From contig NC_088865.1 in NCBI RefSeq assembly GCF_032884065.1, forward strand, positions 47,400,368 to 47,464,367: 64,000 nucleotides of DNA, written 5' to 3'. This DNA comes from Artemia franciscana. Its lineage: Eukaryota > Arthropoda > Branchiopoda > Anostraca > Artemiidae. Shown piece by piece: positions 11,870-25,269 of the stretch. A model generated the notes under the pieces. That model was given only the letters and a program-made list of their open reading frames with translations. It was not told where the DNA came from and did not search any database. How positions within the stretch are numbered: position 1 is the first letter of the stretch; each line of letters starts with the position of its first letter. The translations under genes and the position numbers were made by a program.

Positions 11870-13680
11870 AGAGCTAAGAGCTCATATGGCACTTGTGACG
11901 AGGTTGGAAGAGTCAAGAGCCAAGAGGTCATATGACATTGACTCTAGCAAAATTCTAAGTATCAATAGATTGATTTAAAAGGCAAATAAGAGGCTTAATA
12001 TTGATCAGGATTTAAAAAAGAGGTCTGAGACACGAGGTCCTTCTAAGTATCAAATTTCATTAAGATTTGATTACCTATTCGTAAGTTAAAAATACCTCAT
12101 TTTTTCAATTTTTTCTCTCTCTCCAGCCCCCCAGGTAGTCGAATCGGAGAAACGATTGTTATCAAGTCATCTTGTACAGGTTCCTGACACGTCGAACGAT
12201 TTTCATCGTCCTAGCATGTCCAGAAGCACTGAACTCGTCGAAGAGAGCAAGTCCAGTCTAGTTATGTCAATAATTTATTTAGAACTTGTGCTTATTCTTC
12301 CCATCAAATTTTCCAAGCTTTTTCCAAGATTTCTGTTTCCCTCCTCTACTCCTCTATGTCCTCGGATCCGATTCAAACTGAAAATGGGGTATCTGAGACA
12401 TAAGATCTTTTTAAATATCAAGTTTTATTAAGATCCGATCAGCCATTCTTGAGATAAAGATACCTTAATTTTCACGTTTTCCAAGATTTTCGGTCCCCCT
12501 CCAACACCACCCAATGTCACTAAATCTGGTCAGGATTTTAAATAAGAGATCTGAAGCACTGAGAGCTCTGAAATCAAATTTCAATAAGATCTGACCACCC
12601 GTTTGTAAGTTAAAAATACCTCTTTTTTTATTTTTTCCAAATTAACCCCCCCCCCCATCTCCCCCATTGAGAGCCAATCCGGTATGGTTATTTTTCAATC
12701 ATGTATCTAGGACTTGTGGTTATTTTTCCCACCAAGTATTCTCACGATCTCTCCATTCTAAGCGTTTTCCAAGATTTCCAGTTTCTTCCACCAGCTCCCC
12801 CCAATGTCCCCGGATCTGGTTAGGATTTTATGATCCAATCACCCGTTTTTAAGTTAAAAGTACCTCCTTTTCTTCTAATTTTTTCGACTTACCAAATTAG
12901 GTCCCCCAACTTCCCCAAATAGAGCAAATCCAGTCTGGTCATGTCAATAACGTATCTAGCAATTGCGCTTATTCTTCCCACCAAGTCTCATCTCAATCTC
13001 TCATCTCTAAGTGTTTTCCAAGATTTCTGATCCCCCCAGCTCCCCCCCAATGACCCTGGATCTGGTCGGGATTTAAAATAAGAGGTCTAAGCTACGAGGT
13101 CCTTTTAAATATCAAATTTCATTAAGATCCAATTACTAGTTCGTAAGTTAAAACTACAAAGGTCTAAGCTACGAGGTCCTTTTAAATATCAAATTTCATT
13201 AAGATCCAACTACTAGTTCGTAAGTTTAAACTACCTCATCACTTCTAGTTTTTCCGAATTACCATCCCCTCAACTCCCCCAAAGAGAGCGGATCTGTTCC
13301 GCTTATGTCAATCACGTATCTAGGACTTTTGCTTATTTTTCCCACCCAGTTGCATCCCGATCCCTCCACTCTAAGGGTTTTCCATGATTTCAAGTTCCCC
13401 CCGCCAACTCCCCTCAATTAAAATAAATCCACTCAGGATTTAAAGTAAGAGCTCTGAGACATAATATCCTTCTACATATTAAATTTCATTAACATCCGAT
13501 CACCCATTCGTAAGTTAAAAATACCTCATTTTTTCTAATTTTTCCGAATTAACCGTCCCATCACTCCCCCTCAGATAGTTGAATCGGGAAAATAACTATT
13601 TTCAATTTAATCTGGTCTGGTCCCTGATACGCCTGCCAAATTCCGTTGTCCTAGCTAATCTTGAAGTGATACAGTGTATT
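11870..13680 (+). repeat. Family B: tandem units of about 290 bp
   Basis: Repeated units each contain ATCAAATTTCATTAAGATC, an acceptor-like C-rich block, TTATGTCAATCACGTATCTA-type and CACTCTAAGCGTTTTCC-type segments. At least five degenerate units are visible. The array starts at GAGCTAAGAGCTCATATGG and ends near CTGATACGCCTGCCAAATT. The same array lies inverted at 32.8-35.0 kb. No protein is encoded. Confidence 0.8.
13085..13230 (+). repeat. Recent 72-bp direct duplication within family B
   Basis: The stretch from AGGTCTAAGCTACGAGGTCC to GTTCGTAAGTT is present twice in direct tandem, almost identical, unlike the older units around it. Confidence 0.8.
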
Positions 13681-14041
13681 CGTAAAATTTGAAACTAATC
13701 GAAACAATTTTCGAGGCTCTTATATAAATGAAAATTGTTTTTTCTTATGGAATTATTCATTTTGCCATTATGAGATTTATGCCCAAAAAGGATTTCACTA
13801 CGGTATATAGAAGATAGAAAAATCTAAGGGATATATTCTGCATAGTACAGAAACGCCTTTTCTTAACCCTTATATGCCATTATAGGGCAAATGATTTCTA
13901 TTAATTTTTGCACATTAAAACCGACAATAGGGTAATTTTTTCCTTTGATACCAATGCTAATACGTTTAAGGAGGTTTTAAAACTAAAATACAAATCAAAC
14001 AATACATAAAGAAATATAAAAAACTAACAGAAGCTGCTTAC

Positions 14042-15208
14042 CTTCTGTAGTAGTTATCGATGGCAGAGTTACTGCTTCTGGTACCCTTGTTGTCACGGGA
14101 GTTATGATAGGAGTTACAGCTGTTGTTGGAGTTGTAGGAGTGGTCGTAGTTGTTGGTGTGATTGGGACCGATGTTGTGGTAGGAGTTGTTGTTGTAGGAG
14201 TTGTTGTTGTTGTAGGAGTTGTTGTTGTAGGAGTTGTTGTTGTAAGAGTTGTTGTTGTTGTTGTAGGAGTTGTTGTTGTTGTTGTAGGAGTTGTTGTTGT
14301 AGGAGTTGTTGTTGTAGGAGTTGTTGTTGTTGTTGTGGGAGTTGTTGTTGTTGTTGTAGGAGTTGTTGTTGTAGGAGTTGTTGTTGTTGTAGGAGTTGTT
14401 GTTGTTGTAGGAGTTGTTGTTGTTGTTGTAGGAGTTGTTGTTGTTGTAGGAGTTGTCGTTGTAGGAGTTGTTGTTGTTGTAGGAGTTGTCGTTGTAGGAG
14501 TTGTTGTTGTAGGAGTTGTTGTTGTTGTTGTAGGAGTTGTTGTTTTATGAGTTGTTGTTGTAGGGGTTGTTGTTGTTGTAGGAGTTGTTGTTGTTGTTGT
14601 AGGAGTTGTTGTTGTTGTAGGAGTTGTCGTTGTTGTTATTGGTGTTGTAGGAGTTGTTGTTGTAGGAGATGTTGTTGTTGTTGTAGGAGTTGTTCTTCCT
14701 CTTGTTGTTGAAGGTGTTGTTGTTGTAGGAGTTGTTGTTGTTGTTATTGGTGTTGTGGGAGTTGTTGTTGTAGGAGTTGTTGTTGTTGTTGTAGGAGTTG
14801 TTGTTGATGTGTCAACTATTGGTGTAGGAGTTGTTGTTGTTGTTGTTGTTATTGGTGTTGTAGGAGTTGTTGTTGTTGTTGTATCAACTATTGGTGGAGG
14901 ACTTGATGTTGTTATTATAGTTGTAGGAGTTGTTGTTGTTGTTGAAGGTGTTGTTGTAGAAGTTGTTGTTGTCGTTGTATCAACTATCGGTGTAGGAGTT
15001 GTTGTTGTTGTTATAGTTGTAGGAGTTATTGTTGTTGTTGAAGGTGTTGTTGTAAAAGATGTTGTTGTAGGAGTTGTTGTTGTTGTAGGAGTTGTTGTTG
15101 TTGTTGCAGGAGTCGTTGTTGTAGAAGATGTTGTGGAAGAAGTCTCAGTTGTAGTGGATGTAAAACTAGTTGTTGTTGTTGTTGTAGGAGATGTAGTAAG
15201 TTCTTCAG
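14042..15208 (-). CDS. Mucin exon: Thr/Pro-rich repeats, 388 codons
   Basis: The acceptor is CTTTTTCAG and the donor ACAGAAG/GTAAGC. The exon is 1167 bases: two bases completing a split codon, 388 open codons, and one base of the next codon (phase 1 in, phase 1 out). The frame is open from end to end. It begins EELTTSPTTTTTT and consists of imperfect TPTTT, TPTTTT and TPTTP units, with three IVDT blocks and few charged residues. Such a Thr/Pro domain is the expected substrate for dense mucin-type O-glycosylation, giving an extended extracellular stalk. The exon has no in-frame ATG, so simple start-to-stop ORF calling misses it; the complementary strand gives only poly-Val/Gly shadows. Length probably varies between alleles because of the triplet repeats. 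Confidence 0.8.
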
Positions 15209-17110
<1,902 letters not shown>

Positions 17111-17466
17111 TTTAATATCATGCACTGGTAACTTATAAATTATCTGTCTCGACCCAGAATAGGATCAAATCTTTTTCTGACTTAGTTTAAAAGCAAATCC
17201 ATAGCCAAGCTAAGGGCTGACTCGGTTAGCCCTTAGTTTATTTGTGTTGACCTCATGATAGGATATATTTCTTTCTAATTTTAAGATCAATATAGATATT
17301 TCGCCATTTGAACGACAACTGAAGCATTGAAAATAAAATTTTGATTTTGTTATATTATACGAATATCAGATCAACAAAGTTATTTGATAAACTAAAAAAA
17401 AAGTTATATTGAATTGACCACCGCTGTCATTCTTTCACTTAAATTTCACTAGGCATTAATACTTAC

Positions 17467-17698
17467 TGAGCAAAAGACTTGGATCTAACAAAGCGCTAAA
17501 ACTTATTCCAGGGACAGTTGCCTCATCTTCATTTGTCTGAAATCGTTTAAGTAGTGCTATAATGTCATCCTCTGTTAATTCCACATCAGCGGTAAGGATA
17601 AAATTTAAAGATACTTCAGAATTAACAGTTCTCTTTTGAGTTTCAGTGCTTTCAAATCCTACAATGGAGCTCTTGTAGTCAGGAAACACTACTTTGAG
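17467..17698 (-). CDS. Exon: C-terminal half of SEA domain 2
   Basis: The acceptor is T12 followed by AG; the in-frame codon before the exon is TAG, so the coding must start at CTC (phase 0). The donor is CTCA/GTAAGT (phase 1), which joins in frame to the mucin exon. 77 codons. LKVVFPDYKSSIVGF, then a Thr/Glu/Lys linker, then NSEVSLNFILTADVELTED and a helix (IIALLKRF), ending FSALLDPSLLL. This is the beta-strand/helix/'DP' order of the second half of SEA domains, which often autoproteolyse at G-S-V-V-V; here the equivalent position reads NSEVSL, so cleavage is doubtful. The first half is in the exon at 23.5-23.7 kb. SEA domains sit next to the mucin stalk in tethered mucins, as here. Confidence 0.7.
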
Positions 17699-18470
17699 CT
17701 AAAAAAAAAAAACGGAAAAAATCTATAAGAAATCTTGTGGAAGAAAAAACTAGTAATTCAGACTTAGTAAACTATACATGAAAGATTTTCAAAATAAAAT
17801 TGGTTTCTACGTATATATTTTTAAAGAGCCCGCAGTAAACAAACACAGATGAAATTTATAACTCGTCATTATATTCCATATTTTATTCTCCCTACATAGC
17901 CCTACATCCCTTACATGTAATTGATACAGTTTGTAGCTATCTAAATATGACTGTGCTTCCATTACTGATTACAAAAAAACATACAAAAAAACAGACAAAC
18001 TGTCAAGTTGTTATTTTTAGACGTGAATAGCGTGGATTTGAATAAATTTGATAATCATAATGGCAATCTTAAAAAGTCAACTAGTGAACTGGCCAATCTG
18101 CAGTATATAATTTCTTGTTAGTAGTGCTAGGAATAAAGAATTTTCCACATAAAAGTAAAGAGCAACCTCATATCGTAAGAGAGAGAAAACTATCCTGCAT
18201 TAAAAGTGAACTTATCCCCATTATTAGCTGAAAAAACTGTTGTTTTTTTATATTTAGATTCTAATTATTTTTCTAATTATACCAAGAAATCCACTTTTCC
18301 CTCCATGGTATATCATTCATGATTTACCATGAATAACAAGAGGAGCTTTCCTACATGAAAAGCTCCTCTCTTTTCAAATCCCCTCCCCCTCGAGAGATTC
18401 TGCAAAACAATTGGGTTTTGACTAATAATTCCGCTGGAAAATATTTTGCGGATGATTTCGCCTTGAAAAT
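17699..18470. other. Intron sequence with a short hairpin
   Basis: GAGGAGCTTT and AAAGCTCCTC form 10-bp arms at about 18341-18370. Nothing else recognised. Confidence 0.4.
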
Positions 18471-19650
18471 TCTCTTGGTCATGACAATAAATAATAGTTC
18501 AAAAAGGGATAAATCCCTCTTTTAAACAGTGAAAAATAAGAACTACTGGATATTTCGGTCACATTTATATTGATCGTCATCAGCAGAAATACTAAAGTAA
18601 AACAAACAGAACTAACTATATACATAGACATTAAAACTAAGACATACTATATAGTGCTAACATTTATCGGTGCAATACTGTAAGTAACCCTTTTTCACTT
18701 CCCATGTTCTAGTTTATTAGCTTTATTTTGATTAACAGGTTAGAAGAGGTAAACAATTTTTTGAGAGAAATGAACCTTACTTTATTTAAACATGGTAAAT
18801 TATCAGAAATTAAATTTAACACAAATCCAGATGTATCTCTACAAAACCCTGGGTTCTTGAATAAAATTTTCTTAATTTTGTTTCTTTCCCTTAACATTTG
18901 ATTTAAAACTCTGGTTCCTAGAAATCAATGAGACATTATTGAAGTCTAGAAAACTTAAAATATGTTTCCATAGAGCCGAAATGAAAATTTTATGTTTGGA
19001 ATTTTGCTCAATACCTTACAAAATAGAATCTTGATGTTGTAGTAATCTCATCTATAAATTGTGGTTAGTACGTCCCACATATAAATATCCGCAAGTGACG
19101 GGATCTGACAGACCCCAATTTGATTTTCCACTGAATTTCGATTCTTTTCTGAATTTGGAAGACTAACTTAAGTATTACTAGTCTTCTAAGCTACCTTTAA
19201 ACTTTTACTTTGTGAAATTCTTTCAATTTTTTTTTACTCAGCCATAGAACTTAGACTAAAGAACAATTCTCCTTGGCTTCAGGTGTAAGACCTTTTATGA
19301 ATCTCCAGAAACCTTTTTCTTCTTTTTGAAAAATAATGGCAATTAACCAATCTTGATAATGGTTATTTATTAGTATTTGCCTTATAAAAGAAAACTTTTA
19401 AATAGATTTTGGTGAGCAAATATTAAAAATACTTGTAGTTCAGGATATGATCAAACCAATTTTTACTCGAGAAAGGGACAAGAGAAAAACAAAACAAAAA
19501 TACATTATGGTTCGCTGGTTATCGGTGAATTTAAAGTCTATACTCTTTTTATTGTTTAAGAGAAGAGCACCAAGAAAAGGATGTCTTCCATGCTTTTCCA
19601 ACTCTACAGTAAAATTAAATCCCTCCCCCATCCAAATCTAATATAATATG
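18470..19650 (-). pseudogene. Penelope-like retroelement remnant (RT C-terminus and GIY-YIG region)
   Basis: Minus-strand frames, broken by stops and frameshifts, read in order: FTVELEKHGRHPFLGALL (after the reverse transcriptase active-site region of Penelope-like elements), RVKIGLIIS, ICSPKS, ILINNHYQDWL, then LYVGRTNHNL as in the GIY-YIG endonuclease, then FDFNNVSLISRNQSF-like text with substitutions, and finally DDDQYKCDRNI. Order and spacing fit the 3' half of a Penelope-like ORF. It is inactive. The assignment rests on remembered family motifs, not a search. Confidence 0.6.
18553..18583 (-). ncRNA. Degenerate hammerhead-like core of the Penelope-like element
   Basis: The minus strand reads CTGATGA, 20 bases, then GAAA: the two conserved halves of the hammerhead ribozyme core, at the place where Penelope-like elements carry one. 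Stem II does not pair well, so it is probably dead if it ever was one. Confidence 0.25.
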
Positions 19651-20344
19651 AACAATATGATCTGCCCAATTGGCCAGAAAGTCCTGCCTTTGACCTGGGT
19701 CAGCTATAAATCTTAGAATCATTTGTATTGCCTGTCGAGGCTGGTTGGGTGTTCTTTCTATGCCTACCCACCTTAGTTCTACCCTGGATCGATAGCCGTG
19801 GATCATAGACCATCTCTCAACAGTTTACAAATGTTTATAATCCTAATTCAAAAATCAATTGACTTGGACCATTCTTTCTTTTTTCAATTTGCAATTGCAC
19901 TTGCCCATTTGCACTAAAAATAGTTATATTTCTGGGTGATACGGTGTTTTTAAAATTTGTGGCAAGATGGAACCTATCGAAAAATTTTCTAGAACGTTTT
20001 GACAAGATTGGCTACTTGAATTCTCTTTGATTTTTATTAGGGTAAACTAGATTAATTTTGCATCATTTATGATTTAAACTGTGAGTATTATCAATTAAAG
20101 TATGCTACATTGTGTATTAGGTTAGTTTAGGTGTATTTTCTATTATGGATAAAAAAAAAATTCTTCATGTTTTTGTTGAGTGTGAATATTACTGTTATCC
20201 TTGGTTAAGTCTTGTGTTGTATTTTCTCTTTTCTTTTTATTTATTCCTCTAGTACCCTTTTTCCTATATAGGATGAAAATAACAAAAATTTTAATAAATG
20301 TAATTTTGATAATTACGATATTATTTTGATAATTAAAGATATTA

Positions 20345-20382
20345 CAATCTTTTGTAATATCAATAGATATTACAAAAGATTG
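20345..20382. repeat. Perfect 17-bp hairpin with AATA loop
   Basis: The 17-base arm CAATCTTTTGTAATATC, loop AATA, then the exact reverse complement. The flanks are AT-rich and it is not part of any repeat I recognise. Confidence 0.8.
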
Positions 20383-20404
20383 ATGGGTAGTGTTACCCAG
20401 CAAA

Positions 20405-21575
20405 TTTTACGATCCTAATAAAATTTCCCTTATTTTTGAAAAAGGAGAAACACCCCTTAAAAGTTAAAGAATCTTAATGAAAATCACAGCATATGCTTCA
20501 GCACATCACAGAACCATGTTGGACAGGTTTTAACCCCTTATCTGCAAAAATATGATTCTGTTTTAATTGTTTGCTGGAATAAAGGTCACGGATGCATGTT
20601 ATTTTTTTTTATGTTTTTTCCAGGGATGACCCTGTTCACTCAGTGGTCCTAGAAAATTCTGAAAGGGCTCATTTAAACAGAAATTAAAAGTTCTAGTGCC
20701 CTTTTTAATTGACTAAAAGATTCGTTGGCAACTAGGTACCCTCCCTCACCATATTTTTTTCTAAGCTGTACGATCAAATTCTTAGATATCCATTAATTTC
20801 ATCGTAGTTCCAAGAACCAGTAATTTAAATATTTGCATATAACCTGACTGACCCCACCTCCCCACATCCCCAGAGAAAAGGCACTTAAGCTATACAACAC
20901 GTCCTTTATTTATGCATAGTAATTGCTATTGGGAAGTATGCATGCATTTTCATGTCGGAAGAAGGCAAACCTTCTACAGTTGTTTTCCACGGAGGGTTTT
21001 CCATGCGGGGGGTAGTTTAAAAGGGTTGAACTTTTGAGAAAAATAGCACAATGGGGAGTTTGACATAATTCCTGTACAAATTGTTTTTACGTCTTGCTTT
21101 CTTTTTTATGTCTAAATTTTACGCTTGGAGTAATTATCTGGGGCAAATCTTCAACAGAATTATTTAGTGGCTAATTCCTAATATCTCCCTGAAGGTAGGC
21201 CTAGACCCATATTTCCCATCATTGTTTAAGAAACGATGAGAAATTTAATAACAAAAACAAGCTTTTTCAACTAAAATTAAGGATCAACACTAAAACCTAA
21301 AGCGAAAAGAAATTATTAAATATTTGAAAAGGATTTCCCGCTCCTCCACACCTTTCTTTTTACGCTGAAGTTTGAAATATGCCCCAGCTCTAAAAGAGTG
21401 GCAAATGAAACACAAGGGTCGTTTGATTAGAACAACAAGAATTTTTTTTTTAAGCATTAAAAATTCTAGCGTAAAGAGCGAAGAAGTGGTAATCCCCTTT
21501 ATAATCGCAATAATTTGTGTTCATTTTACGTTCTAATATGGCTCCTTAATTTCAGTTGAAAAAAATGTTGTTTTT
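20405..21575 (+). repeat. Family A element, strongly diverged copy
   Basis: Shares the family order: the AAACACCCCTTAAAAGT block, AATCTTAATGAAAATCAC, GATGACC/ACTCAGTGGTCCTAG, and a GGAACCTAGG-like block. Its end has GCTCCTTAATTTCAGTTG near 21540-21560. It keeps a GTAAAGAGCGAAG motif but no good palindrome. It lies directly upstream of a much younger copy. Confidence 0.65.
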
Positions 21576-21737
21576 TATTTCATTGAATTCCTTCATAAAT
21601 AGTTCTTTGTCTTAAAATGTGATATTTTATGCGAGATATAAGAGTAGCTAAAAATGGGCTTTCGTTTTAAACATATTTCGTTTCCTACAGAATTTCTATG
21701 ATTAAGAGCATCTAAAGCACAATTTTCAAACTGTACC

Positions 21738-23357
21738 AATACTACATCAAAAGAATCGTATTTTAATGCTGATTTTAATATATAAGTTTCATCAAGTTTA
21801 GTCTTACCCATCAAAAGTTACGAGCCTGAGAAAATTTGCGTTATTTTAGAAAATAGGGGGAAACGCCCCCTAGAAGTCATATAATCTTAACGAAAATCAC
21901 ACCATCAGATTCAGCGTATCAGAGAACCCTACTGTAGAAGTTTCAAGCTCCTATCTACAAAAATGTGGAATTTTGTATTTTTTGCCAGAAGGCAGATCAC
22001 GGATGCGTGTTTATTTGTTTTTTTGTTTGTTTTTTTTCTTTTTCCCAGGGGTGATCGTATCGACCCAGTTGTCCTAGAATGTTGCAAGAGGGCTCATTCT
22101 AACGGAAATGAAAAGTTCTATTACCCTTTTTAAGTGACCAAAAAAATTGGAGGGCACCTAGGCCCCCTCCCACGCTAATTATTTTACCAAAGTCTATGGA
22201 TCAAAATTCTGAGATAGCCATTTTATTCAGCGTAGTCGAAGAACCTTATAACTATGTCTTTAGGGACGACTTACTCCCCCACAGTCCCCATGGGAGGGGC
22301 AACAAGTTACAAACTTTGACCAATGCTTACATATAGTAATGGTTATTGGGAAGTGTACAGGCGTTTTCAGGAGGATTTTTTTGGTTGGGGGAGGGGTTGA
22401 GAAGAGGGGGATATGCTGGGGGAACTTTCCATCGATAATTTGTCATGGGGGATGAAAATCTCCATGAAGGGAGCGCTGGATTTACTAGCATTATTTAAAA
22501 ACACAATGAAAAAATAAATATGAAAAAGTACTTTCAGCTGGAAGTAAGGAACAGCATTAAAACTTAAAACAAACAGAAATTATTACCCATTTGAGGGGCT
22601 CACCTCCTCCTAATACCTCGCTCTTTACGTTAAAGTATTTTTAGTAATTTCAACTATTTATTCTACGGCTTTTGTGATTCTGGGGTCATTCTTAATGAAT
22701 TGGGACAAAATTTAAGCTTTAGTGTAAAGAGCGAGGATTTGACAAGGGGGCGAACCCCCTCATATATGTAATAAAAATATGAGAATACAAAAGTTCTTTA
22801 CGTAAGCTAATTTATAAGTTACGTAAATATCTTACTAATAAAAATATTCGTAAAAAATTAAAAGTTCTAGTTGCCTTTTTAATTAACCAAAAAAATCGGA
22901 GGGCAACTAGGCTTCCTCCCCCGCTCTTTTTTCTCAAAATCATTCGATCAAAATTATGAGAAAGCCATTTAGCAAAAAAAAATGCAAATTTCGTTTTAAT
23001 TATTCCTCTGCGGAGAGCCAAAATCAAAACAGGCATTGATTCAAAAACGTTCAGAAATTAAATAAAAAAAACAAGTTTTTTTTAACTGAAAGTAAGGAGC
23101 GACATTAAAACTTAAAACGAACAGAAATTACTTCGTATATGAAAGAGGCTGCTTCCTCATCAACGCCCCGCTCTTTACGCTAAAGTTTTTTACTGTTTTA
23201 AAAAGAAGAATTGATAGACAGAGTCAAACTTTAGCGTAAAGAGCGGGGCGTTGATGAGGAAGCAGCCTCTTTCATATACGAAGTAATTTCTGTTCGTTTT
23301 AAGTTTTAATGTCGCTCCTTACTTTCAGTTAAAAAAACTTGTTTTTTTTTATTTAAT
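21738..23357 (+). repeat. Family A element, young copy, 5'-truncated
   Basis: Nearly identical to the copy at 45520-47239 from ATCAAAAGAATCG to the end, but lacking the first 85 or so bases with the short palindrome. The 3' palindrome at 23056-23357 has arms that match almost perfectly, around GGCTGCTTCCTCATCAACG. No coding capacity. Confidence 0.85.
23056..23357. repeat. Long palindrome at 3' end of family A copy
   Basis: Outer arms ATTAAATAAAAA and TTTTTATTTAAT enclose a perfect inner arm (ACTGAAAGTAAGGAGCGAC through GCTCTTTACGCTAAAG). The loop is about 45 bp and contains AAAAAGAAGAATTGATAGAC. Confidence 0.9.
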
Positions 23358-23457
23358 ATCAAATAAAGAGCTATTTTTAGATACGATCGCAGAACGTAAT
23401 AAAAAAGAAAATTATTCCTGAAATCACAATTCTGAAAAACTAACTGCAAATACTTAC

Positions 23458-23734
23458 AAATTTTTTGCGCTTCTTTTCATCCTTTGATATCGAAGAGAGT
23501 TGGGATTCAACATTTCAAGAGACCATGGTGAATCCCCTCTCAACGGTAAAGTTATTTCATAAATTCTTTCTTTCAGCTCATCAATTCTCTGACAAATCCC
23601 ATTGTTGTCGATATATGGATATTGGCACTCGCAGGTGTAGTTCATCGAATTTAGTGCTGGCACACATGTAGCGTTTGACAAATCACACGTATTTTTTTGA
23701 TAAAAAGTACAAGGAGAAAAAACTTCAACCATAT
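23458..23734 (-). CDS. Exon: EGF-like domain plus N-terminal half of SEA domain 2
   Basis: The acceptor is ATGTTTTCAG and the exon opens with AT completing a split codon (phase 1), matching the EGF exon at 38.4-38.6 kb. The donor is AAATTT/GTAAGT. Six cysteines are spaced C-x7-C-x6-C-x10-C-x1-C-x10-C, an EGF-like pattern, containing CECQYPYIDNNGIC. Then RIYEITLPLRGDSPWSLEML and LNPNSLRYQRMKRSAKN form the first strand and helix of a SEA domain. As read, the exon ends in phase 2, whereas the following SEA exon can only start in phase 0. A run of six A just before the donor is the obvious place for a one-base deletion. The codon usage and domain fit say it is a real exon. Confidence 0.7.
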
Positions 23735-25265
23735 CTGAAAACATGAAAATAGCTGTTGCAGCCACTTCACAATAATACTGATAAAAAGGGCTGTTTACTT
23801 GATATTATCATGATCTGTTTCATCTTTATTTTATTTTTTATTCGTTTGTTACATGTAAAGCAGGGTTACACTTGCTGCTATTAATTACATAGGACCAAGA
23901 CTTCCGATCTGAGGGGTTATCTAAAGTATTCAGGTGGGCTTGACGCAAAGAAGATCTAAAATGACGTTTCAAATTTTGCTTAATGTTAAATAGTTCCCCG
24001 GACTTCGGTCGCTCACAAGCAATCCAAAGACGAAGCCAAAACTACGCGCGTTGTTTGGCCTTTTTCACTTCTGGGTACACATTCCATAACCTTTTCTGGT
24101 GCCAAATCTAACATGTTCATCCAGTTTACTGGGTTTAATACCATTTATCATAGAGGGGAAGTGTTATGGCCCTTGTTGCTGATTAATAGATAAACGTTCA
24201 ATTTGTGGACTCTTTTGTTAAATAATTCCCGTTTTCAGGACTCTCCGATTCAACCGCAATTTTTCAGTTTACTTCATTAGCTTTGGCTCTCCCTCTTCAC
24301 GTAATATTTTGGGCAATTTTTCACTGACCGTAAGTAGCTTTGAGTAGAAATTGTTTAGTGAGGATGAGTCATCAAGAACCGAAAGGTTTTCTAAACGACA
24401 AGACACGCATGAATTATAATTCGGATAGAATGGAGGATTATTTCAAGTATTTTGAATGGCGCATGACCTTACGTGGCACCTATGAGGCTTAGGATTAGTT
24501 GGTCTCCATGAACGGTGTCTATTTGATTTTTTATTCTTGTCCTTTTTAAGCAAGTTTAAATTTAGCTCTTGAACACAATGATAAGCTTTGTTTTTGTTTC
24601 TTCTATTAGCTTTTTTCTACTAGCCTAGGAAGAGCATGAAGAGAAGGATTAGAGGTTGGTTCAGGCATTGAGTCCTATAACAATGAGACATCTTTCTTCT
24701 GGGAAAGTAAGAGTCTTCGAAGCCAAATTTTGAGCCTAATGACTTCAGTCCTTGCAGTGGCACCTTGGGCAAATTACTATGTCGTTTAATTCCCCTACAC
24801 GAAATACACTTGCCGTGTTCCTAGTTTTAATACCTGCAGTAAAACTTAAGGCCTAAAATCAGTATGGAAAGAACTTGTAGCGTTATGGCCGTCAGGGGTG
24901 ATTGTTGCACTGCGGTGTCAGAGGACTTAGACTAGTGGCTTAAGGGCTGACCCTGTCAGAAGTTGAAACTTAAAACTTGAAAGAGAAGTTAAAGAGAGAA
25001 GTTGAAACTTGAAATGAAGAAACTATTGCTTCACTGATTGTGCAATATAGGCTATATCCAAAAAACTTGTTAAAGTATACTCACCTGTGATATTATTCAA
25101 TATGTCTAGAATTCTATAACTAGTAATTTAGTGAAAATTAAGCATGCTTAAATTTAAAAATTTAGAAAGACTTATAAATTAGTCATTTGTTTGTGCATGT
25201 TAATCATAGAGTTTTCTACTCCTTCCTGTTTTACTGTTTTTTCTTCTGTTTTTTTTTTCTTAAGG
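23735..25265. other. Intron sequence, nothing recognised
   Basis: Somewhat higher GC at 24.0-24.9 kb (for example GGACTTCGGTCGCTCACAAG), which may be an old unidentified repeat. No domain-bearing frame. Confidence 0.4.
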
Positions 25266-25269
25266 CTAC

